Notes under the pieces: generated by a model
Database searches by the model: none
What the model was told of the DNA's origin: nothing
Seen by the model: only the letters and a program-made list of their open reading frames with translations
Program-made: the position numbers and the translations under genes
Virus record (IMG/VR): IMGVR_UViG_3300041411_000096
Location: 1-34,882 of that record
Length of the DNA: 34,882 nt
Source of the DNA: a virus
Strand: one strand, 5' to 3'
Part shown: positions 21,589 to 28,595 of the stretch, piece after piece
How the letters are laid out: every line of letters starts with the position of its first letter
Numbering within the stretch: the first letter of the stretch is position 1

Positions 21589-22362
21589 ATGGATATCAAA
21601 TCGATTCGCCGTACAAACATGATTGCCCTTCTGAAGGGGCGATCGAAAGCCGACTGCGCAGAGCTGTGGGGGACGTCTGCGTCCTACCTGAGCCAGATGC
21701 TGTCGAAGAATGCTACCCGCAGCATTGGCGACATGATGGCGCGTCGCGTGGAGGCAGCCGAGCTGCTGCCTCATGGATGGCTTGACCAGGTTCATGACTT
21801 AGCCGATAACTCTGCGCTAAATAACGTCGTTCGCCTGCCGATACAAAGGGAGAGCGACTTGCACCTGATTGGGGAGATTTCCCCGTGGGACAGCGACACG
21901 CCATTGGAAAGCGAGGAAGTAGAAGTGCCCCTTTATAAAGAGGTCGAGATTTCTGCGGGCAATGGAGCAACATCGGTCCAACCCATCCCTGGGCGCTGCA
22001 TTCGACTTTCGAGGTCAACCTTGAGGGATGCTGGGGTCGAGCCAGCCAATGCAATGGCTGCCACCGTGGCCGGTAACAGCATGTCGCGATTGATTCTTGA
22101 TGGCTCTACGGTGGGAATTGACAAGGGGACCACCCACATTATCGATGGCGAAATCTACGCGATCGAGCACAGCGGAATGCTGCGGGTGAAGTACCTCTAT
22201 CGTCAGCCGGGCGGTGGATTGCGCCTCAGGTCTGAAAACTCGGATGAGCATCCAGACGAGATCTACTCGGCTGACGAAGTGGCGGATACCATTCGTATCA
22301 TTGGCTTCGTTTTCTGGTGGTCAACCATTCGACCAACCCGTGGCCGGGGCAGAACACTTTAA
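21589..22362 (+). CDS. CI-like repressor with LexA/S24 peptidase domain
   Basis: 257 aa from ATG 21589. Residues 1-65 are the HTH domain (LLKGRSKADCAELWGTSASY, LSQMLSKNATRSIGD). The C-terminal S24 domain has the catalytic Ser164 in VAGNSMSRLI and Lys201 in MLRVKYLYR. ISAGNGATS (A123-G124) is the likely Ala-Gly self-cleavage site. This predicts RecA-dependent, SOS-sensitive lysogeny. Upstream residues in the longer frame (MYISNLAP) lie in the operator region and are rejected. It keeps both early promoters off. Confidence 0.87.
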   Translation: MDIKSIRRTNMIALLKGRSKADCAELWGTSASYLSQMLSKNATRSIGDMMARRVEAAELLPHGWLDQVHDLADNSALNNVVRLPIQRESDLHLIGEISPWDSDTPLESEEVEVPLYKEVEISAGNGATSVQPIPGRCIRLSRSTLRDAGVEPANAMAATVAGNSMSRLILDGSTVGIDKGTTHIIDGEIYAIEHSGMLRVKYLYRQPGGGLRLRSENSDEHPDEIYSADEVADTIRIIGFVFWWSTIRPTRGRGRTL

Positions 22363-22366
22363 CGAT

Positions 22367-22594
22367 CTAGCCTTCCTTCCTTGCAGAGCGCTGGTCGACC
22401 CCAGCGCCTCTGTAGTCAGTCCGATAAGCTCCCAGCTCATCGCGTATCAGCTTCCTGGCTTCATCCGTCCCCACCTCCTCCACAAGCAGCCTGACGGCTA
22501 ACGCAGCCAGCTCCCCTGCGCTGCCTACGCTCGCCTTCACCTGCTCCTCTCCCCATCTCGCTTCCACACCTGCCCTAACTTTCACGCCAGCCAT
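22367..22594 (-). CDS. 75-aa immunity-region protein convergent with cI
   Basis: Starts MAGVKVRAGVEARWGEEQVK with GGGAGG 7 bases upstream and ends 4 bp from the cI stop, convergent. The body is helical (GELAALAVRLLVEEVGTDEA, RKLIRDELGAYRTDYRG). A promoter with an operator in its spacer reads into it (22667-22695), so repressor should silence it in lysogens. No family recognised. Its position near cI recalls rex or superinfection-control genes, but the orientation is opposite and the timing predicted is lytic. Confidence 0.6.
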   Translation of the reverse strand: MAGVKVRAGVEARWGEEQVKASVGSAGELAALAVRLLVEEVGTDEARKLIRDELGAYRTDYRGAGVDQRSARKEG

Positions 22595-22666
22595 CACAGC
22601 CTCCCGTCATTTTCTTCATATAGCCGAGATTTATTTCTCTCTATGGCTAAGACCAGCCATGCCTAT

Positions 22667-22695
22667 GTTTTATCCCTCTGCTAAATTTTTCGCAA
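22667..22695 (-). promoter_or_regulatory. predicted repressor-controlled leftward promoter for the 75-aa gene
   Basis: On the minus strand TTGCGA (22690-22695), a 17-base spacer and TAAAAC (22667-22672). The operator TTTATC CCTCT GCTAAA (22669-22685) lies inside it. A promoter this well placed on an operator is unlikely to be accidental, though the -10 is only moderate. Confidence 0.5.
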
Positions 22696-22740
22696 CTATT
22701 TAGCGCGGAGCTGTTGACGAATGTTTAGCAGCGAGCTAAA
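22669..22740. promoter_or_regulatory. OL-like operator cluster (three sites)
   Basis: Sites at 22669-22685 (TTTATC CCTCT GCTAAA), 22699-22715 (TTTAGC GCGGA GCTGTT) and 22724-22740 (TTTAGC AGCGA GCTAAA, perfect). The shared 17-bp symmetry with the cro-cI cluster about 1.1 kb away would allow repressor looping, as between lambda OL and OR. Confidence 0.65.
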
Positions 22741-22742
22741 TT
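22714..22742 (+). promoter_or_regulatory. predicted rightward early promoter (pL equivalent)
   Basis: TTGACG (22714-22719), a 17-base spacer and TAAATT (22737-22742). The perfect operator 22724-22740 fills the spacer, and a second operator abuts the -35. It should drive the whole right-arm early operon, starting near 22750. Confidence 0.75.
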
Positions 22743-22749
22743 CTGTTCA

Positions 22750-23066
22750 ACGCCAACGAACAAGAAGGCGCCAGGGCCTGAAACGGACCGACCGCTCTTT
22801 AAAACCTCAGGATCCTCGCCATCGACTACCCCGGGTTTCAGCCGGTAAGCGCGAGCAACAAATAGTCGATGCCATGCAGCCTCTGGTAGCTGCCGTGCTT
22901 CCTCATGCAAGCACGCGAAACCACTCACACAAACTGGCAAAGCATCGAACACGAAATGTGCGACGCCGGTGAGAGACGACTCGGTAGTTGTGAGTGGTGG
23001 AGAGAACAGATTTCCTCGATGACCTTGGCAACAGGGTCATCCGGAAAATCGAACGGGAGCAATTCT
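22750..23066 (+). promoter_or_regulatory. structured untranslated leader of the right early operon with boxA-like element
   Basis: This stretch has no convincing gene. It holds CGCTCTTTAAAA at 22793-22804, like rRNA/lambda boxA antitermination elements (TGCTCTTTAACA). A GTGCTT/AAGCAC hairpin lies at 22895-22914, a 10-bp long-range stem joins 22920-22929 and 22989-22998 (ACCACTCACA/TGTGAGTGGT), and a GATGACC/GGTCATC hairpin lies at 23018-23041. Together they suggest an antitermination (nut- or put-like) leader. An 83-codon frame from 22721 starts upstream of the predicted -10 and is rejected. Confidence 0.45.
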
Positions 23067-23252
23067 ATGAACAAGGTCATTCACATCACCCTGCGAGGAG
23101 AGTTGCAGGTATTTGCCGATGACGACCTGGGCGCCTGCATCCGCGAGGCAAACAGGATCAACGCTGAGCGCGGTTACACCAGTGGCGTGCACGTAGTTGA
23201 GTGCGAAGACGGTCATCGAATGACGGCAGCTGACTGCAAGGCTGCCGCCTGA
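23067..23252 (+). CDS. 61-aa hypothetical, first gene of the right operon
   Basis: Starts MNKVIHITLRGELQVFADDD with GGGAG 8 bases upstream, continuing LGACIREANRINAERGYTSG. An alpha/beta-like fold is suggested by alternating strands and a helix; two Cys near the end. As first gene after the early promoter and leader it might be an early regulator or antiterminator, but no motif shows this. An upstream 54-residue extension in the same frame lies in the structured leader and is rejected. Confidence 0.55.
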   Translation: MNKVIHITLRGELQVFADDDLGACIREANRINAERGYTSGVHVVECEDGHRMTAADCKAAA

Positions 23253-23310
23253 CTATTTACTGATGCCGCTTCTATGAGGCGGCATCGGGAAATCAACCGA
23301 GGGAAAGACG

Positions 23311-23640
23311 ATGAGCTACATGCCAAAAAACATTAAGCAGCTGGACGATCTAGAGCAGTTTGAATTGATCGTCGCGGCCTACCCGGAGAAGTTTGAGGCC
23401 CGCGAAGAAGCTGGCGAAGACCTCTGGAATGAAGTGATGGAATTCTTCGAGGAGACGATCAACGATCCGGAAATGATTTTGGACCTGCTGTCTCGAATCG
23501 TTTACCTCTCGATGCCGATGGGCTCGCCTCTCAGCGGGAAAGCATTCCATGTGCTGGGCAAGGCCTCGCTACTGACTGATGGAAGTGTCGGGATGATGTC
23601 GGCGGTAAGTCGGGAGTACACGCCGCCTGCTGCCGCCTGA
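23311..23640 (+). CDS. 109-aa acidic hypothetical protein
   Basis: MSYMPKNIKQLDDLEQFELI with a very acidic N-terminal half (EEAGEDLWNEVMEFFEETIN) and a more hydrophobic C-terminal half. Preceded by GAGGGA and a GATGCCGC/GCGGCATC hairpin. Acidic small phage proteins can mimic DNA, but nothing specific is visible. No family recognised. Confidence 0.55.
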   Translation: MSYMPKNIKQLDDLEQFELIVAAYPEKFEAREEAGEDLWNEVMEFFEETINDPEMILDLLSRIVYLSMPMGSPLSGKAFHVLGKASLLTDGSVGMMSAVSREYTPPAAA

Positions 23641-23746
23641 AGCATCACCTCTGCCCATTCAATGAGTGGGCAGAAGGATGCGGATGATTCTGCACCGCGC
23701 AATGCGGCCCCCTGCATTCGAAAGCCAACGAAATGGAGCAAGTGTG

Positions 23747-23932
23747 ATGGCCAAAAAAACACCGAACACCGCAAAGATTATTGTGTGGACAGAAAGAACG
23801 CGGGCGGAAATGGAAGGCCCGACGAATTCGATTTGTTACTACCTCTTCATGATGGTCCCTGAAGGGCAGCGCATTCGGCTCTTGGCGGATATGAAGGATT
23901 GGCATGACGCCAACACTGACTGCGCCGCCTAA
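23747..23932 (+). CDS. 61-aa hypothetical protein
   Basis: MAKKTPNTAKIIVWTERTRA followed by NSICYYLFMMVPEGQRIRLL. GGAG lies 8 bases before the ATG. The upstream extension in the same frame overlaps non-coding-looking sequence and is rejected. No family recognised. It is the last gene before the structured RNA locus. Confidence 0.5.
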   Translation: MAKKTPNTAKIIVWTERTRAEMEGPTNSICYYLFMMVPEGQRIRLLADMKDWHDANTDCAA

Positions 23933-23971
23933 CCCTCTCCGTGCACGTCAGCCAGACGCAAATGGCCCGAT

Positions 23972-24294
23972 ATCTCCATGGTGATGGAGATGGCATCGGA
24001 GGTGTGACTTGTAGTTTGCCTCGGTGGATCAGGGGCGCCCTGCGTGCGGGGTGCGGTCGACTAGGTAGCGCTGCCAAAGTCGGCGTAAGTCTTTTGGGTT
24101 CGAATCCCTGACAAGTCACACCCCCGATGCCGACTTAACGCTCTTCATGGTGGGGCTTAGAATCTCTAACGCTCACCACCATCCACATTAACGCGGAGGA
24201 TTGGCAGCCATGTAAACCACAGATAACTATCCGACGCCTCATGCGCCCGGTAGTGACGTAGGAAGGTAAAGCCCGGTTCGCCGGGCTTTTTATT
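23972..24294 (+). ncRNA. strongly structured non-coding RNA locus with tRNA-like T arm
   Basis: No protein gene fits this stretch. A hairpin ATCTCCAT/ATGGAGAT (23972-23991) abuts a 21-bp helix, 23992-24012 with 24111-24131, paired at 20 of 21 positions. The enclosed 98 bases hold smaller hairpins and GGGTTCGAATCCC at 24096-24108, identical in form to a tRNA T arm. Then ATGGTGG/CCACCAT pairs near 24147-24183, and a terminator ends the unit. A standard tRNA does not fold: no proper D or anticodon arm. Probably a structured RNA or degenerate tRNA-derived element; function unknown. Confidence 0.6.
24268..24294 (+). terminator. Rho-independent terminator of the structured RNA locus
   Basis: GCCCGG (24271-24276), a TTCG tetraloop and CCGGGC (24281-24286), flanked by AAA and TTTTTATT. 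A textbook intrinsic terminator that separates the RNA locus from the next gene at 24316. Confidence 0.85.
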
Positions 24295-24315
24295 GGGCGA
24301 TTGGAGGTGAGTGTG

Positions 24316-24570
24316 ATGAGCGCATGTTCAGGGATAGTGAAGAGTTCGAAGCCAATAAATGACTTCAAAGACGACTCGAAGTTGTGGGAGTTCGAGCTGG
24401 ATGGAACTGCAGGCGCACATACCTGCCGAGTGTTCAACCATCTACGGCATCCAGTTGTTGGCGACTCAGTTCTGGTCTTTTTGATGGATGGCAGAAACCA
24501 CGCAAAAGAGGTCGTCTATGACGCTGACCTCAGGGTGGTCAAAAAAGCTCTCGAAGGTATGCAGCCATGA
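24316..24570 (+). CDS. 84-aa hypothetical protein
   Basis: MSACSGIVKSSKPINDFKDD, then beta-rich sequence (GDSVLVFLMDGRNHAKEVVY). ATG 24316 is preceded by GGAGGTG; earlier TTG and GTG codons in frame overlap that Shine-Dalgarno. Small beta-barrel-like protein of unknown function. Its stop overlaps the next start. Confidence 0.5.
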   Translation: MSACSGIVKSSKPINDFKDDSKLWEFELDGTAGAHTCRVFNHLRHPVVGDSVLVFLMDGRNHAKEVVYDADLRVVKKALEGMQP

Positions 24571-24692
24571 AACGCACCCCAAGAATTCCCCGCAAGCCCC
24601 GCCCCGACGTCCACGACTGCGCCAAAGGTCGGATGCACGACCCGGTGGCCCGGAAAATCGTTGTCACTATGCCGGGCGGGTATATCGCATGA
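24567..24692 (+). CDS. 41-aa basic peptide
   Basis: MKRTPRIPRKPRPDVHDCAK then GRMHDPVARKIVVTMPGGY. Coupled at both ends by ATGA overlaps, which supports it despite its size. Basic, Pro-rich. Function unknown. Confidence 0.45.
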   Translation: MKRTPRIPRKPRPDVHDCAKGRMHDPVARKIVVTMPGGYIA

Positions 24693-24928
24693 GCAATTGG
24701 ATCAAGTGCAGCGACAGGCTGCCCGATGACGGCGTGTGTGTTATCGGCTCCGGGTGGATGTTCGGAGATAAAGCGAAGGGCCGATGGGTAGAGCCGACGA
24801 TCTACTCGAAGGAGGATCTCGATTTCCATCCCGTAGCAAGCGATGAATATGGGGATCTTTCGGCTGACTTTGACTCGTCGATGGTGCCGACCCACTGGCA
24901 GCCACTCCCCGCCCCGCCCGCAGAATAA
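24689..24928 (+). CDS. DUF551-like protein
   Basis: A 79-aa protein: MSNWIKCSDRLPDDGVCVIG at the start and PTHWQPLPAPP at the end. W-I-x-C-x-x-R-L-P and T-H-W-x-P-L-P are the two defining ends of the DUF551 family, common in phage early regions with unknown role. The ATG overlaps the upstream stop. Confidence 0.75.
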   Translation: MSNWIKCSDRLPDDGVCVIGSGWMFGDKAKGRWVEPTIYSKEDLDFHPVASDEYGDLSADFDSSMVPTHWQPLPAPPAE

Positions 24929-25055
24929 ACCCGGCGCCCCTTGCGGACGCCTGATCAGTCCAACGGATCGCGCCGAATAGCCCGCGGTCAATATGTTTAA
25001 AAAGGATGCAGGGCGGCCCTCGCCCGGATCCACCTCGCCGAATCTGGAGGCGATC

Positions 25056-25472
25056 ATGAACACCACGCATAGTTCTCTGCCTAAACACCCCCGCAAGCCG
25101 CCTCCAGCGAGCCACAGCCCGCACGATGATGCTCGGGCCGAGTGGCTGTACAACGCCGCCGAAGAACTGCTTCGCGGCAACAGCGTGTCGTTCCAGCGCC
25201 GCATGCGTCCCGCGCAAGGCGTGACCGCCGAGCAATTCGCCCTGGCAGTCGATGAGTACGTGAATAACCGCCTGGCCGACAGCGAGGTTCACACCTCGGC
25301 GCTGGGCTGGCTGCTGATCACGGCGACCTCCGGAAGCGCTGACAAGACGGCCGTAGCTGAGCTGCTGGGCAATAGCGCTCACCCACTCGGCAAGCTTGGC
25401 GAGATCGCCGAGACATTGCTTGAGCCTATCGCCGATGACGCCCTGATAGCTCAGGCGGAGGACGATCTGTGA
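25056..25472 (+). CDS. 138-aa hypothetical protein
   Basis: Starts MNTTHSSLPKHPRKPPPASH, with GGAGGCG just upstream. A helical body follows (ARAEWLYNAAEELLRGNSVS; AEQFALAVDEYVNNRLADSE) and an acidic end. No family recognised. The 127-base gap before it (24929-25055) holds a GGGCG/CGCCC hairpin (25011-25025) and no gene. Confidence 0.5.
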   Translation: MNTTHSSLPKHPRKPPPASHSPHDDARAEWLYNAAEELLRGNSVSFQRRMRPAQGVTAEQFALAVDEYVNNRLADSEVHTSALGWLLITATSGSADKTAVAELLGNSAHPLGKLGEIAETLLEPIADDALIAQAEDDL

Positions 25473-25678
25473 GCCCTCACATCCTGCTGGACCAAGACAT
25501 CGACGAGCTCTCGCATGCGTCCTGTCCTCCCCTGTATGAAGTCCTGGTGCTGCGCAACATCACCGGGTTCATGCGGGCCGAGAAGATCACCATCGAAGAG
25601 TTCCACCACTACTGCGCAAGGCTGAATGTCGCTATTGCGCATCGGCCAAGGAGTTGCAATGAGCACCGCACTGGTTAA
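25469..25678 (+). CDS. 69-aa hypothetical protein
   Basis: GTG start at 25469 inside the previous stop (GTGA). MSPHILLDQDIDELSHASCP then EVLVLRNITGFMRAEKITIE. Acidic N-terminus, helical. Overlaps the next gene by 20 bases. No family recognised. Confidence 0.45.
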   Translation: MSPHILLDQDIDELSHASCPPLYEVLVLRNITGFMRAEKITIEEFHHYCARLNVAIAHRPRSCNEHRTG

Positions 25679-25940
25679 GTCATTGATCGACGAACAGATT
25701 GATGAAATCGAGCGCAGCCTTGCGCTGATCGGCTTCGGCCTGCCTTGCGAAGAAACGATCGCCGACCTTCCGGAGCACATGGCTGTACCTGCTGGTCGGG
25801 TGCTGATGGTGTTCAAAGGCCTGACGATGTGGGACGCCATGCAAGCGGCTGAGCGGGCGCACATCGAGAACCCGCAGGCTTGGAGCAAGCGAGCCTGCCT
25901 GTGCGGTGAATGGACAGTAAGTTATGAGGTGAAGGCATGA
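25659..25940 (+). CDS. 93-aa hypothetical protein
   Basis: MSTALVKSLIDEQIDEIERS, with AAGGAG upstream of ATG 25659. Contains MVFKGLTMWDAMQAAERAHI and a C-terminal CLCGEW pair. Helical, mostly acidic. No family recognised. Stop overlaps the next ATG. Confidence 0.5.
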   Translation: MSTALVKSLIDEQIDEIERSLALIGFGLPCEETIADLPEHMAVPAGRVLMVFKGLTMWDAMQAAERAHIENPQAWSKRACLCGEWTVSYEVKA

Positions 25941-26089
25941 GGAACAAGCACCCTGGCGTCTGTTATCGCTGCCACGGCAATGTTTCGGCAGGCGCTGGAC
26001 ACTTCGAGCGATACCTTGGTAGCTGGCGCGTGCAGCACGCCGAATGCGCCATAAAGGCGAAGCAGGAAAAGGAGGCCGAGAAACCGTGA
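25937..26089 (+). CDS. 50-aa zinc-finger-like protein
   Basis: MRNKHPGVCYRCHGNVSAGA, with C9-x2-C12-H13 and later H (VQHAEC) and C, a possible single zinc site, then a Lys/Glu-rich helix. Coupled both sides (ATGA and GTGA). Resembles the small phage proteins with a Y-R-C-G/H knuckle. Function unknown. Confidence 0.5.
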   Translation: MRNKHPGVCYRCHGNVSAGAGHFERYLGSWRVQHAECAIKAKQEKEAEKP

Positions 26090-26202
26090 CCACCTACCAG
26101 CGCGCCAAGCGGGTGTATCTCTGGAGAGGATCCGCAATTGTGTTGACCGGCGCCACCTTCGTGATGCTCGCCAGCTCCTACTGCTCTCAGCTCACCCAAT
26201 AA
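26086..26202 (+). CDS. 38-aa single-membrane-segment peptide
   Basis: GTG start within the previous stop. MTTYQRAKRVYLWRGSAIVL followed by TGATFVMLASSYCS: a basic N-terminus then one hydrophobic segment. Probably an inner-membrane peptide. Function unknown. Confidence 0.45.
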   Translation: MTTYQRAKRVYLWRGSAIVLTGATFVMLASSYCSQLTQ

Positions 26203-26246
26203 CCCACACCTTTAAACGCTGCGTGCATCGCGGCTGAGGATTCGTC

Positions 26247-26603
26247 ATGACTGAACAAAAGCACACTCCCGGCCCCTGGTTCTCGCCAGACGGAAAAACC
26301 ATCAAGCAGGACTACCGACCGATTGGTCTCAGCGCAGCGGCAGGCTGCACGATTGGCGCCGTGATGGGTGGATCGACAAGCGGCCCTCACTTCATAGAGA
26401 TAAACGAAGAGGTGGCAGCCAACACCAAGCTGATCGTCGTCGCGCCCGATCTGCTGGCCGACCTTGTCGAGGCTGCGAAAACCCTGCGCCGATACGAAGA
26501 ACTGCACCGCGCCAAAGGCACTGCCGAAAGCACGGCCAAGGCCGAGGTAAACGCCGAGCTTGCATCGCGGTTCGAGTCGACCATCGCCAAAGCCACCCAG
26601 TAA
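26247..26603 (+). CDS. 118-aa phage early protein (HTPGPW type)
   Basis: MTEQKHTPGPWFSPDGKTIK at the start, and ANTKLIVVAPDLLADLVEAA, form the common phage pattern K-H-T-P-G-P-W ... NAxLIAxAPDLL. Widely found in early regions of temperate phages; no established function. GAGGA is well placed, right after a GCTGCG/CGCGGC hairpin (26218-26234). Confidence 0.65.
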   Translation: MTEQKHTPGPWFSPDGKTIKQDYRPIGLSAAAGCTIGAVMGGSTSGPHFIEINEEVAANTKLIVVAPDLLADLVEAAKTLRRYEELHRAKGTAESTAKAEVNAELASRFESTIAKATQ

Positions 26604-26645
26604 CCACCTTCACAGCGCCCCTCTCCGGTGGCGCGGAGATAACTC

Positions 26646-27371
26646 ATGTCCACGAATATGCGCATCTGGGGCCAGGTCGATAAGACTGACACCCGCTACA
26701 CCAAAGAAGCCAAGGTCGGCGGCCAACAGATCACCAGCCTAAACGGCACGGCGATGATCATGAAGGCCACCGAAGTGTTTGGTCCGGCCGGCATAGGCTT
26801 TGGCTGGACGGTGCTGGAGGAGCGCTTCGACAAGGGCGCGGAGATCTTCGTCGGCGAGGGGGACAAGCGAGCCAGTCTCGGCTTCGAGCTGAACCACACC
26901 GTCAAAATCATGTTCTGGATCAAGCAAGACGGCGAGCGCGGCGAGTTTGAGCAGTACGGCTGCACGCCCTACCTCTACAAGAGCAAGTACGGCACCACAA
27001 CTGATGGCGAGGCGCCGAAGAAGTCCCTCACCGACGCCATCAAGAAATCCCTGTCGATGCTCGGCTTCAGCGCAGACGTGTTCCTCGGGATGTTCGACGA
27101 CCGCGACTACGTCCAGCAGCGGCAGGAAGAGCAAGCCATTGAGCAGGCTGTCGACAAGGACGCGGAAATCGCCAAGCAGCAGCAAGATCGCCTCGATTAC
27201 ATCAAATCAGTGATCGACAACATGCACGGCGCCAAAGCCCCGCACGAGCTCAAGAAAATTCATGACGTCGCCGTCCGCCAGCTCACGCTGCGCAAGGACG
27301 ACAAGGGCGCGGCCCGGATATCGCTGGAATGGAAAAAACTCTCTGAACCCAAACAGGAGACGGTCGTATGA
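26646..27371 (+). CDS. putative single-strand annealing recombinase
   Basis: A 241-aa protein. Core features: GTAMIMKATEVFGPAGIGFG, later APKKSLTDAIKKSLSMLGFS and ADVFLGMFDD. The K-S-L-T-D-A-I-K-K-S-L-S-M-L-G helix followed by the F-D-D turn recalls Rad52/Sak-type annealing proteins of phages. The C-terminal 70 residues are charged and helical. Next to Gp157 and close to other DNA-metabolism genes, as recombinases usually are. It would anneal ssDNA for recombination. No exonuclease partner is obvious. The family call is by motif resemblance. Confidence 0.5.
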   Translation: MSTNMRIWGQVDKTDTRYTKEAKVGGQQITSLNGTAMIMKATEVFGPAGIGFGWTVLEERFDKGAEIFVGEGDKRASLGFELNHTVKIMFWIKQDGERGEFEQYGCTPYLYKSKYGTTTDGEAPKKSLTDAIKKSLSMLGFSADVFLGMFDDRDYVQQRQEEQAIEQAVDKDAEIAKQQQDRLDYIKSVIDNMHGAKAPHELKKIHDVAVRQLTLRKDDKGAARISLEWKKLSEPKQETVV

Positions 27372-27931
27372 CTCAGCTCTACGCGCTCACCGGCAAGCTG
27401 GCCGAACTTCAGGCCATGGCCGACACCGACGATGAGGGCCTGAAAGAGGCGCTTCAGTACGCCATGGACGATATCCAGGGCGCATTTGAAGTGAAGGCCG
27501 ACAACATCGTCATGCTTCGCCGAAATATCGAAAGCGACGTCACGGCGATCGACACCGAGATCGAGCGGCTGACGGAGCTCAAACGCATCAAGAGCAACAG
27601 CGTGGCTCAAATCAGCGACTACCTGCGCAGAAACATGGAGGCGGCGAACCTCAAGTCGATCAAGCGCCCCCTCTTCACCATCACCCTGGCCATGGGGAAA
27701 GAGAAGGTCATCGTCGACAACGAAGATGCAGTGCCCGATGAGCTGACGGCAGTGAAGACCAGCATTGCGCCAGACAAAACCGCAATCGCCGCCAAGCTCA
27801 AGGAAATTCGCGACCACAACGAAGCGGTGCGCAAGCGCATGGAAGCGGGCGAAGACGCAGAACACGAATTGCTCCCCGAGCCGGCATGGGCTCACCTGGA
27901 GCGCGGTGATAGCTCAATCCGGATCAAGTGA
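27368..27931 (+). CDS. Siphovirus Gp157 family protein
   Basis: A 187-aa protein: MTQLYALTGKLAELQAMADT, then coiled-coil (VMLRRNIESDVTAIDTEIER, LTELKRIKSNSVAQISDYLR) and RPLFTITLAMGKEKVIVDN followed by VPDELTA. This order of coiled-coil, NLKSIK and beta-hairpin with V-P-x-E is diagnostic of Gp157, first noted in Streptococcus phages and linked to phage resistance and recombination loci. Coupled by ATGA to the annealing protein. Confidence 0.85.
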   Translation: MTQLYALTGKLAELQAMADTDDEGLKEALQYAMDDIQGAFEVKADNIVMLRRNIESDVTAIDTEIERLTELKRIKSNSVAQISDYLRRNMEAANLKSIKRPLFTITLAMGKEKVIVDNEDAVPDELTAVKTSIAPDKTAIAAKLKEIRDHNEAVRKRMEAGEDAEHELLPEPAWAHLERGDSSIRIK

Positions 27932-27968
27932 GGCCGCCACGAACGCACACATCAGCACTGAACTCAGC

Positions 27969-28586
27969 ATGATCCAGATGCTCGACCCTCAACGCCACGA
28001 ACTGGCACTGCTGCAGGAGGCCTTCTTGAATAAAGGAGGGACTATTGAGGTATTGCAGGGCCCGAGCTTTGTTCCGCCACCGGTGAGGCACGATCCGCCA
28101 CCGACAGTGAAAGCCAAGCCGGCGAAACAAGCGGCAGAGCCCGGCCGAGTCGACAAGCTCACCCAGCGCGACATCGAGCGTGAAGAGCGAGCGGCGCAGG
28201 CGGCCAAGGATAAGCACGAACTGACCGAGCGCATCCGCAAGCTGGCCGAGACGATGAATTACTCGCAAGCCATTCTGCGCACCGGCCTTGCGCGCCGGAC
28301 CTTGTACAAAATCGCCAAAGACGGCGGCTTCACATTCCAGCCGGCCGCGTTCAAGAGTCAGGGCAATCTGCGCCGGGCCACTGTCGACGAGGCCAAAGAC
28401 GCCAAGGATGCCGAGCGCATCAAGGCCTTCAAGGAAATCGGGCTCACCCGCAATCAGGCCATGGAGAAGACCGGGATATCGTTCACGGCCTTCATTCGGA
28501 TCCTGACCAAGTTCGAGATCGACTATCCGAAGTCGGCTCGCGGCGGGCCACGGCCTGTGTTCATTGCGAAAGCCAAAAAGCAGTAG
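27969..28586 (+). CDS. helix-turn-helix DNA-binding protein
   Basis: 205 aa from ATG 27969 (MIQMLDPQRHELALLQEAFL). A Pro-rich linker precedes a charged helix. Two HTH-like units follow: NYSQAILRTGLARRTLYKIA (about residues 96-115) and GLTRNQAMEKTGISFTAFIR (about 160-180). A basic tail ends it. No strong Shine-Dalgarno is visible; earlier in-frame codons overlap Gp157. It may regulate the right operon or bind replication intermediates. Confidence 0.55.
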   Translation: MIQMLDPQRHELALLQEAFLNKGGTIEVLQGPSFVPPPVRHDPPPTVKAKPAKQAAEPGRVDKLTQRDIEREERAAQAAKDKHELTERIRKLAETMNYSQAILRTGLARRTLYKIAKDGGFTFQPAAFKSQGNLRRATVDEAKDAKDAERIKAFKEIGLTRNQAMEKTGISFTAFIRILTKFEIDYPKSARGGPRPVFIAKAKKQ

Positions 28587-28595
28587 GAGTGACCC

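Noticed and set aside
22721-22972. 83-codon frame at the start of the right operon
   Set aside because: Its ATG lies upstream of the predicted -10, so it would not be on the transcript; Arg-rich, low-quality sequence over a structured leader.
24006-24117. tRNA gene suggested by GGGTTCGAATCCC and an acceptor-like helix
   Set aside because: The T stem is imperfect beyond three pairs, there is no anticodon loop of the right form, the D arm does not fit and the helix is far too long. Kept as a structured RNA of unknown type.
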